DNA from: SZUA-547 sp963669315
Lineage (GTDB): Bacteria > Pseudomonadota > Alphaproteobacteria > Rhodobacterales > Rhodobacteraceae
Reading direction: 5' to 3'
Assembly: GCA_963669315.1 (NCBI GenBank)
Contig: OY770021.1
Span: 1,116,001-1,180,000 of the forward strand
Length of the DNA stretch: 64,000 nucleotides
Part shown: piece by piece, positions 27,192 to 36,718 of the stretch
Numbering within the stretch: position 1 is the stretch's first letter
How the letters are laid out: each line of letters opens with the position of its first letter
The notes under the pieces: model-generated
Databases searched by the model: none
Told to the model about the DNA's origin: nothing
What the model saw: only the letters and a program-made list of their open reading frames with translations
Translations under genes and position numbers: made by a program

Positions 27192-28763
27192 ATGAAAATC
27201 GGAACGCCGAAAGAGGTGTTTAAAGGCGAAAATCGCGTCGCGATGACGCCGGACAGCGCTCTCCAGCTTCAGAAGCTGGGACATGAATGCCTGATCCAGT
27301 CGGGCGCGGGCGCCGCGGCGGGTTTCTCCGACGCTGACTATGAAGCGGCGGGCGTGAAGGTCTACAAGACTGCGGCGCCGCTGTGGAAAGCCGCCGACAT
27401 CGTTGCGAAGGTGCGCCAGCCTGATGACGCCGAGCTGGGGCGTTTGACCGATGGCAAGACCCTGATCTCGTTCTTCAACCCGGGCGGCAACGCCGATGGA
27501 ATGAGCAAGGCCGCCGAACAGGGCGGAACCGTCGTCGCGATGGAGATGGTCCCCCGGATCAGCCGCGCCCAGAAGATGGACGCGCTATCCTCGATGGCGA
27601 ATATCGCCGGCTACCGGTCGGTGATAGAGGCCGGCAACAATTTCGGCCGCTTCTTCACCGGTCAGGTGACCGCGGCGGGCAAGGTGCCCCCGGCAAAGGT
27701 CCTCGTCGTGGGCGCGGGCGTCGCAGGCCTGGCCGCCATCGGCACCTCAACCTCTCTCGGCGCGATCACCTACGCGTTCGACGTGCGCCCCGAAGTGGCC
27801 GAGCAGGTCGAGTCGATGGGCGCCGAGTTCGTGTTTCTCGATTTCGAGGAGCAGCAGCAGGACGGCGCCGCAACGGGCGGCTACGCGGCGGTTTCCAGCC
27901 CCGAGTTCCACGCCGCGCAGTTGGCCAAGTTCCGTGAGCTGGCGCCGGATATCGACATCGTCATCACCACGGCGCTGATCCCGAACCGAGACGCGCCAGA
28001 GCTCTGGACCGAGGATATGGTCGCGGCGATGAAGCCCGGCTCGGTGATCGTCGATCTCGCGGCCGAGCGCGGCGGCAACTGCAAGCTTACCGTGGCGGAT
28101 GAGAAGATCGTGACCGAGAACGGCGTCACGATCATCGGCTACACCGACTTCCCCAGCCGGATGGCGACGCAGTCCTCGACGCTCTACGCCAACAACATCC
28201 GCCACATGATGTTCGATCTGACGCCCGAGAAGGATGGCGTAGTCAACCACAACATGGAGGATGACGTAATCCGCGGCGCCACCGTGGCGCATGGCGGCGA
28301 AGTCACCTTCCCTCCGCCGCCTCCCAAGATCAAGGCGATCGCGGCGCAGAAGAAGCCCGAGGTCAAGGAGCTGACCCCGGAAGAGAAGCGCGCGCAGGAA
28401 ATCGCCGCGTTCAAGGCGCAGACCAAACAGCAAGCGATCCTGCTGGGCAGCGGCGCGGCGCTGCTGTTGCTGGTGGGCGCGGTGGCTCCGGCCAGCTTCA
28501 TGCAGCACTTCATCGTGTTCGTGCTGGCGGTCTTCGTCGGATTCCAGGTGATCTGGAATGTCTCCCACGCCCTGCACACGCCGCTGATGGCGGTGACGAA
28601 CGCAATTTCGTCGATCATCATTCTGGGCGCGCTGATGCAAATAGGATCCGGCTCGGGCCTTGTGATCGTGCTTGCCGCAGTCTCCGTCTTCATGGCCGGG
28701 ATCAACATCTTCGGCGGCTTCCTCGTAACCCGGCGCATGCTCGCCATGTTCCAGAAATCTTAA
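27192..28763 (+). CDS. pntA: NAD(P) transhydrogenase subunit alpha
   Basis: Subunit of the proton-translocating transhydrogenase that makes NADPH from NADH using proton-motive force. The N-terminal ~380 residues are the NAD(H)-binding domain I (GTPKEVFKGENRVAMTP; VVGAGVAGLAAIGTSTSLGA; GYTDFPSRMATQSS). A Pro-rich linker (FPPPPPKIKAI) and four transmembrane segments follow. With 523 residues it is the one-chain form, unlike the split PntAA/PntAB of Rhodospirillum. pntB starts 13 bases later. Confidence 0.97.
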   Translation: MKIGTPKEVFKGENRVAMTPDSALQLQKLGHECLIQSGAGAAAGFSDADYEAAGVKVYKTAAPLWKAADIVAKVRQPDDAELGRLTDGKTLISFFNPGGNADGMSKAAEQGGTVVAMEMVPRISRAQKMDALSSMANIAGYRSVIEAGNNFGRFFTGQVTAAGKVPPAKVLVVGAGVAGLAAIGTSTSLGAITYAFDVRPEVAEQVESMGAEFVFLDFEEQQQDGAATGGYAAVSSPEFHAAQLAKFRELAPDIDIVITTALIPNRDAPELWTEDMVAAMKPGSVIVDLAAERGGNCKLTVADEKIVTENGVTIIGYTDFPSRMATQSSTLYANNIRHMMFDLTPEKDGVVNHNMEDDVIRGATVAHGGEVTFPPPPPKIKAIAAQKKPEVKELTPEEKRAQEIAAFKAQTKQQAILLGSGAALLLLVGAVAPASFMQHFIVFVLAVFVGFQVIWNVSHALHTPLMAVTNAISSIIILGALMQIGSGSGLVIVLAAVSVFMAGINIFGGFLVTRRMLAMFQKS

Positions 28764-28776
28764 GGGGGCCGGGATA

Positions 28777-30210
28777 ATGGATATTGGCTTCACGACTGCC
28801 GCCTATGTGGTTGCGGCTGTTCTCTTCATCCTGTCCCTTGGCGGGCTGAGCAATCAGGAAAGCGCAAAGCGCGCCGTCTGGTACGGCATGTTCGGCATGG
28901 CCCTTGCGGTTGTGGCGACGCTGATCGGACCAGGTTCGGGTCTCTGGTGGCTCTCGATCATCCTTGTCGCTGCCGGCGGCGTCATCGGCTTCTACGTGGC
29001 CCAGAAGGTTCAGATGACCGAGATGCCGCAGCTTGTTGCGGCGATGCACTCTCTGGTCGGTCTGGCGGCGGTGTTTGTCGGCTTCAACGCCGATATCGAA
29101 CTCAGCCGTGTCCTGACGATGGACGAAACAGCGCGCAAAGGCCTTGAAGGCTTTGCTGCGGTTCTGGCCAAGAAGACCGGCGCCGAGCAGACAATTCTGC
29201 GGGTCGAGGTCTTCCTCGGCGTATTCATCGGCGCGGTCACCTTCACCGGTTCTGTCATCGCCTTCGGCAAGCTGGCGGGCAAGGTCAGCTCCACGGCGAA
29301 GAAACTGCCCGGCGGACACATGCTGAACGCCGGCGCTGCGGGCCTCTCTGTCATTCTCGGCGTCATGTACTTCAACGATGCGGGGATCTGGACGCTGGTC
29401 GTCATGACCCTTCTGGCCTTCTTCATCGGCTATCACCTGATCATGGGCATCGGCGGGGCCGACATGCCGGTCGTGGTCTCGATGCTGAACAGCTATTCGG
29501 GCTGGGCGGCGGCGGCGATCGGCTTCTCGCTTGGCAACGACCTGCTGATCGTGGTCGGCGCGCTGGTCGGCTCCTCGGGCGCGATCCTCTCCTACATCAT
29601 GTGCAAGGCGATGAACCGGAACTTCGTCAGCGTCATCCTGGGCGGGTTCGGCGGATCGGCCGGACCGGCGATGGAGATCGAGGGCGAGCAGATCGCCATC
29701 GACGCCGACGGCGTTGCGAGCGCGCTCAACGACGCTGACAGCGTGATCATCGTGCCGGGCTACGGCATGGCGGTGGCGCAGGCGCAGCAGAGCGTCTCCG
29801 AGCTGACCAAGCGGCTGCGCGCCAAGGGCAAGGAGGTGCGCTTCGGCATCCACCCCGTCGCCGGGCGTCTGCCGGGCCACATGAACGTGCTGCTGGCCGA
29901 GGCCAAGGTGCCGTACGACATCGTGCTTGAGATGGATGAGATCAACGATGACTTCCCGCAAACGGACGTCGCGATCATCATCGGCTCGAACGACATCGTG
30001 AACCCGGCGGCGCAGGAGGATCCGAACTCCCCCATCGCCGGCATGCCGGTGCTCGAAGTCTGGAAAGCCAAGCAGGTCTTCGTCTCCAAGCGCGGTCAGG
30101 GCACGGGCTATTCCGGCATCGAGAACCCCCTCTTTTACAAAGAGAACACGCGCATGTTCTATGGCGACGCCAAAGCCTCCATGGACAGCCTGTTGCCGAT
30201 GCTGAACTGA
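28777..30210 (+). CDS. pntB: NAD(P) transhydrogenase subunit beta
   Basis: Inner-membrane partner of PntA, 477 residues. About nine N-terminal transmembrane helices form the proton channel with PntA (GGADMPVVVSMLNSYSGWAAA is diagnostic). They are followed by the cytoplasmic NADP(H)-binding domain III (VPGYGMAVAQAQQ; FGIHPVAGRLPGHMNVLLAE; IIGSNDIVNPAAQ). It is followed by a strong intrinsic terminator, which closes the pntAB operon. Confidence 0.98.
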   Translation: MDIGFTTAAYVVAAVLFILSLGGLSNQESAKRAVWYGMFGMALAVVATLIGPGSGLWWLSIILVAAGGVIGFYVAQKVQMTEMPQLVAAMHSLVGLAAVFVGFNADIELSRVLTMDETARKGLEGFAAVLAKKTGAEQTILRVEVFLGVFIGAVTFTGSVIAFGKLAGKVSSTAKKLPGGHMLNAGAAGLSVILGVMYFNDAGIWTLVVMTLLAFFIGYHLIMGIGGADMPVVVSMLNSYSGWAAAAIGFSLGNDLLIVVGALVGSSGAILSYIMCKAMNRNFVSVILGGFGGSAGPAMEIEGEQIAIDADGVASALNDADSVIIVPGYGMAVAQAQQSVSELTKRLRAKGKEVRFGIHPVAGRLPGHMNVLLAEAKVPYDIVLEMDEINDDFPQTDVAIIIGSNDIVNPAAQEDPNSPIAGMPVLEVWKAKQVFVSKRGQGTGYSGIENPLFYKENTRMFYGDAKASMDSLLPMLN

Positions 30211-30230
30211 GCGAACTTCGCTGAAAACAG

Positions 30231-30258
30231 AAACGGCGGCCTTCGGGCCGCCGTTTTT
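30231..30258 (+). terminator. Strong intrinsic terminator of pntAB
   Basis: AAACGGCGGCC-TTCG-GGCCGCCGTTT forms an 11-bp perfect stem with the very stable UUCG tetraloop and continues into TTTTT. The A-tract before it makes it usable from the opposite strand too, where fumarase transcription ends. Confidence 0.9.
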
Positions 30259-30284
30259 CGTTTCCGGATCGTTGAACTGGGGCC

Positions 30285-31793
30285 CTATCCCGCCTTGGCC
30301 AGCTTCTCGCGCCAGATGGCGGGGCCGCTGCGGTGGATCGAGTTGCCCTCGGTATCGACGGCCACGGTCACCGGCATATCCTCGACCTTCAGCCGGTAGA
30401 TCGCCTCCATGCCGAGATCCTGGAACGCGATCGGCTCGGCTTCCTTGATCGCCTTGGAGACGAGGTAGGCCGATCCACCCACGGCGATCAGATAAACCGC
30501 CTTGTGCCTGGCGATCGCCTCCAGCCCCACCGGGCCGCGCTCGGCTTTGCCGATCATCATGCGAAGGCCGGTCTGCTCAAGCACCTGATCGGTGAACTTG
30601 TCCATGCGAGTGGAGGTCGTCGGGCCTGCCGGGCCGATCACCTCGTCGCCCACCGCATCAACCGGGCCGACGTAGTAAATCGCCTTGCCTTTCAGATCGA
30701 CCGGCAGTTCCTCGCCTTTGTTCAGGATATCGACCATCCGTTTATGCGCGGCGTCGCGGCCGGTGTAGAGCGTGCCGCTGAGCAACAGTGTCTCGCCCGG
30801 AGAGAGCGAGGCCAGCGCCTCGTCATTCAGATCGTCGATGTCGAACTTGCGGGCCGCCGCTGCGGTCTCATCCAGAACAACCTCGGGCCAATCCGACATG
30901 TCCGGCGGGGTCAGGACCGCAGGGCCGCTTCCGTCCAGCGTGAAATGCGCATGCCGAGTGGCGGCGCAGTTCGGGATCAGACCCACCGGCAGAGAGGCGG
31001 CGTGGGTCGGGAAGCTCTTGATCTTCACATCCAGCACGGTGGTCACCCCGCCGAGGCCCTGCGCGCCGATGCCGAGCGCGTTGACCCGGTCATGGATCTC
31101 CAGGCGAAGCTCCTCGGTCCGGTTCGACGGGCCGCGGCGCTTCAGCTCGAACATATCGATCGGCTCATTCAGCGCCTGCTTGGCCAACACCATCGCCCTG
31201 TCGGAGCTGCCGCCGACGCCGATGCCAAGGATGCCCGGCGGGCACCAGCCGGCGCCCAGTTTCGGAACTGTCTCAACCACCCAGTCGGCAATCGAGTCCG
31301 AGGGGTTCAGAACGGCGAACTTGGCCTTGTTCTCGGACCCGCCGCCCTTGGCCGCAACATGGATCGAGACGTTTTCTCCCTCGACGAACTCCACATGCAG
31401 AACCGCCGGGGTGTTGTCGCCGCTGTTCTTGCGACTGTCGAACGGGTCGCGCACCACGGAGGCGCGCAGCGGATTGGTGTCGAGCATGTAGGCCCGGCGC
31501 ACGGCGTCGTCGACGACCTCCTGTAACGGGCGGGAAAGCTCCAGCCGCGCATTGTGGCCGATCTCCATATGGACATTGGCCATGCCCGTATCCTGACAGA
31601 TCGGGCGGCGACCAATCGCGCACATGCGGGAGTTCACCAATATCTGGCTGATCGCGTTCTTGGCGCCGGGGTTTTCTTCCTTTTCCCATGCGCCCGCCAT
31701 CGCCCGGATGAAATCGGGCGGGTGGTAATAAGAAATGTACTGAAGCCCGTCGGCTATGCTGTCGATGATGTCGGATTCACGTATTACGGCCAT
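30285..31793 (-). CDS. Fumarate hydratase, class I (iron-sulfur)
   Basis: Hydrates fumarate to malate in the TCA cycle. The 502-residue single-chain enzyme contains both halves of the class I fold. The [4Fe-4S] cysteines appear in RPICQDTGMAN, GAGWCPPGILG and LIPNCAATRHAHF. The C-terminal half has GPTTSTRMDKF and MIGKAERGP. The ATG at 31,793 has GGAGGACAG upstream. It converges with pntAB. Family members can be called FumA, FumB or Fum; no finer name is justified. Confidence 0.96.
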   Translation of the reverse strand: MAVIRESDIIDSIADGLQYISYYHPPDFIRAMAGAWEKEENPGAKNAISQILVNSRMCAIGRRPICQDTGMANVHMEIGHNARLELSRPLQEVVDDAVRRAYMLDTNPLRASVVRDPFDSRKNSGDNTPAVLHVEFVEGENVSIHVAAKGGGSENKAKFAVLNPSDSIADWVVETVPKLGAGWCPPGILGIGVGGSSDRAMVLAKQALNEPIDMFELKRRGPSNRTEELRLEIHDRVNALGIGAQGLGGVTTVLDVKIKSFPTHAASLPVGLIPNCAATRHAHFTLDGSGPAVLTPPDMSDWPEVVLDETAAAARKFDIDDLNDEALASLSPGETLLLSGTLYTGRDAAHKRMVDILNKGEELPVDLKGKAIYYVGPVDAVGDEVIGPAGPTTSTRMDKFTDQVLEQTGLRMMIGKAERGPVGLEAIARHKAVYLIAVGGSAYLVSKAIKEAEPIAFQDLGMEAIYRLKVEDMPVTVAVDTEGNSIHRSGPAIWREKLAKAG

Positions 31794-31865
31794 GATCTGT
31801 CCTCCCGAAACCGGGATAGCACAATTACGCCGCTTGAGAGCCCCTTGCCGAGCCCTGCGACGTCC

Positions 31866-32675
31866 TTACCCAACGAAGGCTTTTTCCAGCACGAACTCGG
31901 CGGGGCGGCTGTTCGCGCCCTCGGTCAGGCCCGCCTTTTCCAGCAGCGCCTTGACGTCCAGGTTCAGACCCATAGAGCCGCAGATCATCACGCGATCCTC
32001 CGCCGGGTCGAAGGCGTTGAGGCCCAGATCCTCGAACAGTTGCCCGGACTCGATCAGATCGGTGATCCGGCCCATTTTCGGCGACTCTTCGCGGGTGGTG
32101 GTGGCGTAGCGGACGAATTTCTCCGTCGCCTCCTCACCCACCAGAGGATCCTCCATCACTTCACGCGCCAGCGTCTCGCCATACTGCAACTCGCTGACCT
32201 TGCGGCAGGTTTGGGTCAGGATGACCTTCTCGAACTTCTCATAGGTTTCCGGGTCGCGCATCAGGCTGGCGAAGGGCGCCACGCCGGTGCCGGTGGAGAT
32301 CATCCACAGCCGCTTGCCGGGGATCAGCGCATCCAGAACCAGCGTGCCGACCGGCTTCGGCTTGACGATTACATGGTCACCCGGCTTGATGTTCTGCAGG
32401 CGCGACGTCAGCGGCCCGTCCGGCACCTTGATCGAGTAAAACTCCAGCTTCTCATCCCACATTGGCGACGCGATGGAGTAGGCGCGCACCAGCGGCTTGC
32501 CGTTCTCGCCCATCAGGCCGATCATCACGAACTCGCCCGACCGGAAGCGCAACGTGCGCGGCCGCGTGGTGGTGAAGGAGAATAACCGGTCGTCCCAATG
32601 CTTCACCTCCAGCACCTCCTGGGCGTTGGGGTGCGAGGCCTCCACTACGGGGGCGGTATCTGCAAGCACGTTCAC
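31866..32675 (-). CDS. fpr: Ferredoxin/flavodoxin--NADP+ reductase
   Basis: FAD enzyme of 269 residues that exchanges electrons between NADPH and ferredoxin or flavodoxin. The FAD site is LVRAYSIASPMWDEKLEFYS, the NADP site is MISTGTGVAPFASLMRDPET, and the C-terminus reads VMICGSMGLNLDVKALL, then FVLEKAFVG, typical of bacterial Fpr. GTG 32,675 is preferred as start (GGAGAG upstream); the longer frame adds an Arg-rich, unconserved stretch. Confidence 0.94.
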   Translation of the reverse strand: MNVLADTAPVVEASHPNAQEVLEVKHWDDRLFSFTTTRPRTLRFRSGEFVMIGLMGENGKPLVRAYSIASPMWDEKLEFYSIKVPDGPLTSRLQNIKPGDHVIVKPKPVGTLVLDALIPGKRLWMISTGTGVAPFASLMRDPETYEKFEKVILTQTCRKVSELQYGETLAREVMEDPLVGEEATEKFVRYATTTREESPKMGRITDLIESGQLFEDLGLNAFDPAEDRVMICGSMGLNLDVKALLEKAGLTEGANSRPAEFVLEKAFVG

Positions 32676-32836
32676 GGTCGGCTCTCCTGATCCATCGGCG
32701 CGATTCGACCGCCGGGCGGCCGGAATCGATCTAACCGCCGTCACCTAATGGCTATTTCGCGCCGCAGCAATAACCCAAACCGGCGCGTGTTGCGAATTGG
32801 CGTCAGCCGCGCATTCAGTTCCAGTGAATAAAGACC

Positions 32837-34324
32837 TCAGGCCGACAGCGTCCGGCGAACCGCGTCCCGCCAGCCTGCGTATTTGCGCTCTCGCGTTCCG
32901 GTGTCGAGCTTTGGCGCGAACCGCCGTTCCTGCGCCCAAGTAGCGGAAAATTCATCGGCGGCTGGATAGACGCCGGCCTTCATGCCCGCCAGCCAGGCAG
33001 CGCCCAGCGCCGTCGTCTCGGTAACAACCGGGCGGTCGACCGACGCGCCCAGCATGTCCGCCAGGAACTGCATCGCCCAGTCCGAGGCCGTCATGCCGCC
33101 ATCGACCCTCAACACGGTCTCGCCCGTCTGACCCACCCAGTCGCGCTTCATGGCGTCGAGCAAGTCGCGCGTTTGATAGGCGACGCTCTCCAGCGCCGCG
33201 CGGGACAGTTCCGCCGGTCCGGTCGCGCGGGTCAGGCCGAAGATCGCGCCCCGGCACTCCGAATCCCAATAGGGCGCTCCGAGCCCCGTGAAGGCGGGCA
33301 CGAGATAGACGTCCTGCGCCGGGTCAGAAGCCTCGGCCAGGGATTGCGTCTCAACGGCGTGGCCGATGATTTTCAGCCCATCGCGCAACCATTGCACAAC
33401 GGCGCCGGCGATAAAGATCGAGCCTTCAAGCGCATAGGTCGGCTTGCCATCCAACTGATAGCCGATCGTGGTCAGCAGCCGATTGGTCGACGTCACCGGC
33501 GCATCGCCCGTATTCAGCAGCGCGAAACAGCCGGTGCCATAGGTCGACTTCATCATCCCCGGCTTGAAACAGGCCTGCCCGACGGTCGCCGCCTGTTGAT
33601 CGCCAGCGGCCCCAAGGATCGGGATCGCCCCGCCCAGATGCTCGGACTGCGCCACGCCGAATTCCGCCGCGCAGTCACGCACCTCCGGCATCATCGTGGC
33701 GGGAATATTGAAAAGGCGCAGCATCTCCTCATCCCAGCGACCCTTGCGGATGTTGTAGAGCATGGTTCGCGCGGCGTTGGTGGCGTCGGTGACGTGAGAG
33801 GCGCCGCCGGTCAGCCGCCAGATCAGATAACTGTCCACAGTGCCGAACAACAGATCGCCCGCCTCAGCCCGCGCCCGCGCGCCCTCTACATTGTCCAGCA
33901 GCCAGCCGAGTTTTGTGGCGGAGAAGTAGGGATCGAGCAGTAAGCCGGTTCGCTCCGTCACGCTGGCTTCGGCGCCTTCGCCGCGCAATCGCTCGCAAAG
34001 ATCGCCCGTGCGACGGTCCTGCCATACGATCGCCCGGTGGATGGGCTCGCCAGTGGCCTTGTCCCAGACTAGCGTCGTTTCGCGCTGGTTGGTGATGCCG
34101 ATGGCCGCGATGTCGCTCGCCGTGACGCCGCCCTTGTCCATCGCTTCACGGCAGGTGGCGATGGTGCTGGACCAGATGTCCTCGACTTCATGCTCCACCC
34201 AGCCGGAGCGGGGGAAATGCTGGGGGAACTCCTGCTGACCGATGGCGGAGATCTTCATATCGCCGTCGAACAGAATCGCGCGGGATGAGGTGGTGCCCTG
34301 ATCGATAGCGAGAATATGCGTCAT
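32837..34324 (-). CDS. glpK: Glycerol kinase
   Basis: Phosphorylates glycerol to glycerol-3-phosphate. FGGY-family kinase of 495 residues: N-terminal ILAIDQGTTSSRAILFD, glycerol-site WVEHEVEDIW and TNQRETTLVWDK, PYFSATKLGW, and ATPase-domain STYGTGCFALLNTG and FTGLGAPYWDSECRG. The gene stands apart from any glpD, glpF or regulator in this window. Confidence 0.97.
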   Translation of the reverse strand: MTHILAIDQGTTSSRAILFDGDMKISAIGQQEFPQHFPRSGWVEHEVEDIWSSTIATCREAMDKGGVTASDIAAIGITNQRETTLVWDKATGEPIHRAIVWQDRRTGDLCERLRGEGAEASVTERTGLLLDPYFSATKLGWLLDNVEGARARAEAGDLLFGTVDSYLIWRLTGGASHVTDATNAARTMLYNIRKGRWDEEMLRLFNIPATMMPEVRDCAAEFGVAQSEHLGGAIPILGAAGDQQAATVGQACFKPGMMKSTYGTGCFALLNTGDAPVTSTNRLLTTIGYQLDGKPTYALEGSIFIAGAVVQWLRDGLKIIGHAVETQSLAEASDPAQDVYLVPAFTGLGAPYWDSECRGAIFGLTRATGPAELSRAALESVAYQTRDLLDAMKRDWVGQTGETVLRVDGGMTASDWAMQFLADMLGASVDRPVVTETTALGAAWLAGMKAGVYPAADEFSATWAQERRFAPKLDTGTRERKYAGWRDAVRRTLSA

Positions 34325-34423
34325 GTCCTGATCCGTTCACGGTGCTTCGGGACGTTAGTTTTGGCGAGGATCGGCCGCCGCGTCCAGTCTCGGCATCCGT
34401 TACGGGGCTTCAACCAGGGGATT

Positions 34424-35041
34424 TCAGCGCCAGTCGAAGCCCAGCGCATCGGTCGCTTGCTTGATGCGCGCCGCGCCCCAAACCTTGACCGGTCCGGATT
34501 GGCCCGTCGGATCGACGGCCACGCCTTCGCCTTCGCGTAATTTCGCCAGCCGGCCGTCCAGAGATACGACGCTGGTCTCTCCTCGACGGACAAAAACGGC
34601 CGCGCCTTTATCGGGAGAGAACTCAACCAAAGCTTCCGCCGAACTGACCGATGCGGTGGCGGCGGGCGTACGGATTTCAAACTCCTGCCGCATGCGTCTT
34701 GGACTAAGGACGCCGAGCACGCCCTTGATCAGCTGGGCCACGCGCCCGCCCCGACGGCTGGCGACGGTCTCCAGGTTGATTTCCGTGGCGACGCCGACCG
34801 TCAGCTGCAAACCATCGGCGCATGCGATGCGCGCGCGCGTTTCCTCGCCGGTCATAACGATCGAGTCGCGGGGTATGGCGAGGCCGACCTCCAGAGGACG
34901 CCACGATCCCTGAATCCACAGATTCGCGTCCCGCCCGTCCAGCGCCTCCACTGCGCAGCCGGTGCGCTCTTCCGCTAGGGCGGGATGCGCCATCTGAGCA
35001 AGTCCGACGGCCAGAACAGCAAGCAACATGCGAAACGGCAC
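34424..35041 (-). CDS. Exported FecR-domain protein
   Basis: About 205 residues with a signal peptide (MLLAVLAVGLAQMAHPALA), then a FecR-type beta domain: DSIVMTGEETRARIACADG, TEINLE, EFEIRTPAATASVSSAEALV and KLREGEGVAV. In TonB systems FecR transmits a signal to an ECF sigma factor, but neither a sigma factor nor a TonB receptor is adjacent, so it more likely belongs to the periplasmic FecR-like proteins of unknown role. GTG 35,041 is chosen because GAGGAG lies nine bases upstream; ATG 35,029 and ATG 35,098 are alternatives. Confidence 0.7.
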   Translation of the reverse strand: MPFRMLLAVLAVGLAQMAHPALAEERTGCAVEALDGRDANLWIQGSWRPLEVGLAIPRDSIVMTGEETRARIACADGLQLTVGVATEINLETVASRRGGRVAQLIKGVLGVLSPRRMRQEFEIRTPAATASVSSAEALVEFSPDKGAAVFVRRGETSVVSLDGRLAKLREGEGVAVDPTGQSGPVKVWGAARIKQATDALGFDWR

Positions 35042-35202
35042 AGCACGGCGCTCCTCTACACAAGAAACACCACTATACCGAAGCGACCGAACTTTCATAT
35101 CCGCCGATCGCCGCAGAAAGCGGCGCCTGGCTCGGCTGCGCGCCGCCCGTTGGTGGACGCCACCACCTGAGACCGCTATTGATCGCCGACCATTGGGCGG
35201 CA

Positions 35203-35976
35203 ATGAGTGGGCGAATGCTTGAAATCGACGGGCTCTCAAAAAGTTTTGACGGGTTTCGCGCCGTCGATGAATGCACGCTGCGGATTGAAGAAGGCTCGAT
35301 CACCGGCCTGATCGGCCCAAACGGCGCGGGCAAGACCACGCTCTTTAATCTGATCGCGGGCGCCTTCCCGCCGACTTCGGGCGATGTACGCTTTCTTGGC
35401 GAGGATGTGACCGCCCTCAGCCCCGACGCCCTGTTCGCAAAAGGTCTGGTGCGCACCTTTCAGATTCCACACGAGTTTCATCGCCTCTCCGCACGCGAAA
35501 ACCTGATGATGGTGGCCCCCGACCAGCCGGGGGAACGATTGGCGGCCAACTGGCTGAACTGGGGCAAGGTGCGGCAGGCCGAGCGCGCCGTTCGCGACAA
35601 GGCGGAGGAGGTGTTGGATTTCCTCAACCTCTCCCACGTCGCGGATCAGAGGGCGGGTGAGTTGTCCGGTGGGCAGAAGAAACTGCTGGAGCTGGGCCGC
35701 ACCATGATGACTGAGGCGAAGCTGGTGCTGCTGGATGAACCCGCCGCTGGCGTCAACCGCACGCTGCTGCGCGACGTAGAAGAAAAGATCCAGCTGCTGA
35801 ACACGGAGCGCGGCTACACCTTCATCCTGATCGAGCACGATATGGAGATGATCGAGAAACTCTGCGATCCGGTGATCTGCATGGCCGAGGGGCGGGTGCT
35901 GATAGAGGGCGACTTCCAGACGGTGCGTTCGGACGCCCGCGTCCTCGAAGCCTATCTCGGAGAGCGCGCCGCATGA
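35203..35976 (+). CDS. Branched-chain amino-acid type ABC transporter ATPase (LivG-like)
   Basis: ATPase of 257 residues of the hydrophobic amino-acid uptake family. Walker A is GPNGAGKTTLF, the signature is ELSGGQKKLLELGR, Walker B is KLVLLDEPAAGVN, and the switch histidine is in ILIEHDMEMIEKL. The AAGVN variant is typical of LivG. It is the first of four overlapping genes (LivG-F-H-M) followed by a binding protein. ATG 35,203 is preferred; ATG 35,214 is possible. Confidence 0.93.
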   Translation: MSGRMLEIDGLSKSFDGFRAVDECTLRIEEGSITGLIGPNGAGKTTLFNLIAGAFPPTSGDVRFLGEDVTALSPDALFAKGLVRTFQIPHEFHRLSARENLMMVAPDQPGERLAANWLNWGKVRQAERAVRDKAEEVLDFLNLSHVADQRAGELSGGQKKLLELGRTMMTEAKLVLLDEPAAGVNRTLLRDVEEKIQLLNTERGYTFILIEHDMEMIEKLCDPVICMAEGRVLIEGDFQTVRSDARVLEAYLGERAA

Positions 35977-36713
35977 CGCCCGAGACGTTGGAAAGCTCCG
36001 GCGCGCCTGAACCGCTGCTATCGGTCGAGAAAGTGACCGGCGGCTATGGCGGCGCCGACATCATTCACGATCTGGACCTGAGGGTGGAGCGAAATGAGAT
36101 CGTCGTGATCGTCGGCCCGAATGGCGCCGGCAAATCGACCGCGATGAAATCGGTCTTCGGCTTGCTGAAAATCAACCATGGCCGCATCTGGTTCAACGGC
36201 AACGTTATCACCGGCTGGTCGCCCAACAAGATCGTGCAGCATGGCGTGGGATATGTGCCGCAGGTGGACAATGTCTTTCGCGAAATGACCGTTCACGAGA
36301 ATCTGGAGATGGGCGCTTTCCTGAAGACAAAGGGGCGCGCGGAGGCATTCGAACGGGTCTATGGCTTGTTCCCTGACCTGAGGGCCAAGCGGAAAACGCC
36401 GGCGGGAGCGCTGTCCGGTGGCCAAAGGCAGATGGTCGCCGTCGGGCGCGCGCTGATGCTGGACCCGCAGCTTCTGCTGCTGGATGAGCCGACCGCCGGC
36501 CTCAGCCCGAAATATATGGAGCAGATCTTTCAGATCATCCGCGATGTGCGCGATGCTGGGGTGGCGGCGCTGCTGGTCGAGCAGCACGCCAAACAGGCGC
36601 TCGCCTTCTGCGATCGCGGCTATGTGCTGGCGACGGGGCGAAACCGGCATGAGGGGACGGGCCAGGATCTGTTGAATGACCAAGAGGTCGCGCAGATGTT
36701 TTTGGGCGGGTGA
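35973..36713 (+). CDS. Branched-chain amino-acid type ABC transporter ATPase (LivF-like)
   Basis: Second ATPase, 246 residues. Walker A is GPNGAGKSTAMK, the signature is LSGGQRQMVAVGRAL, Walker B is QLLLLDEPTAGLSP, and the H-loop is LLVEQHAKQAL. The GYVPQVDNVFREMTVHENLEMG stretch (shared LivF core) supports pairing with the preceding LivG-like protein. The start overlaps its stop (ATGA), so the two ATPases are made together. Confidence 0.94.
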   Translation: MTPETLESSGAPEPLLSVEKVTGGYGGADIIHDLDLRVERNEIVVIVGPNGAGKSTAMKSVFGLLKINHGRIWFNGNVITGWSPNKIVQHGVGYVPQVDNVFREMTVHENLEMGAFLKTKGRAEAFERVYGLFPDLRAKRKTPAGALSGGQRQMVAVGRALMLDPQLLLLDEPTAGLSPKYMEQIFQIIRDVRDAGVAALLVEQHAKQALAFCDRGYVLATGRNRHEGTGQDLLNDQEVAQMFLGG

Positions 36714-36718
36714 CGGAT

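Noticed and set aside
26961..27284. 107-codon minus-strand ORF upstream of pntA
   Set aside because: Overlaps the pntA start, Arg-rich, no start signal.
28702..29961. 419-codon minus-strand frame opposite pntB
   Set aside because: Composition is typical of an antisense shadow, and pntB is unquestionable.
30333..31526. 397-codon plus-strand frame opposite the fumarase gene
   Set aside because: No domain, no ribosome-binding site, fully inside a conserved gene on the other strand.
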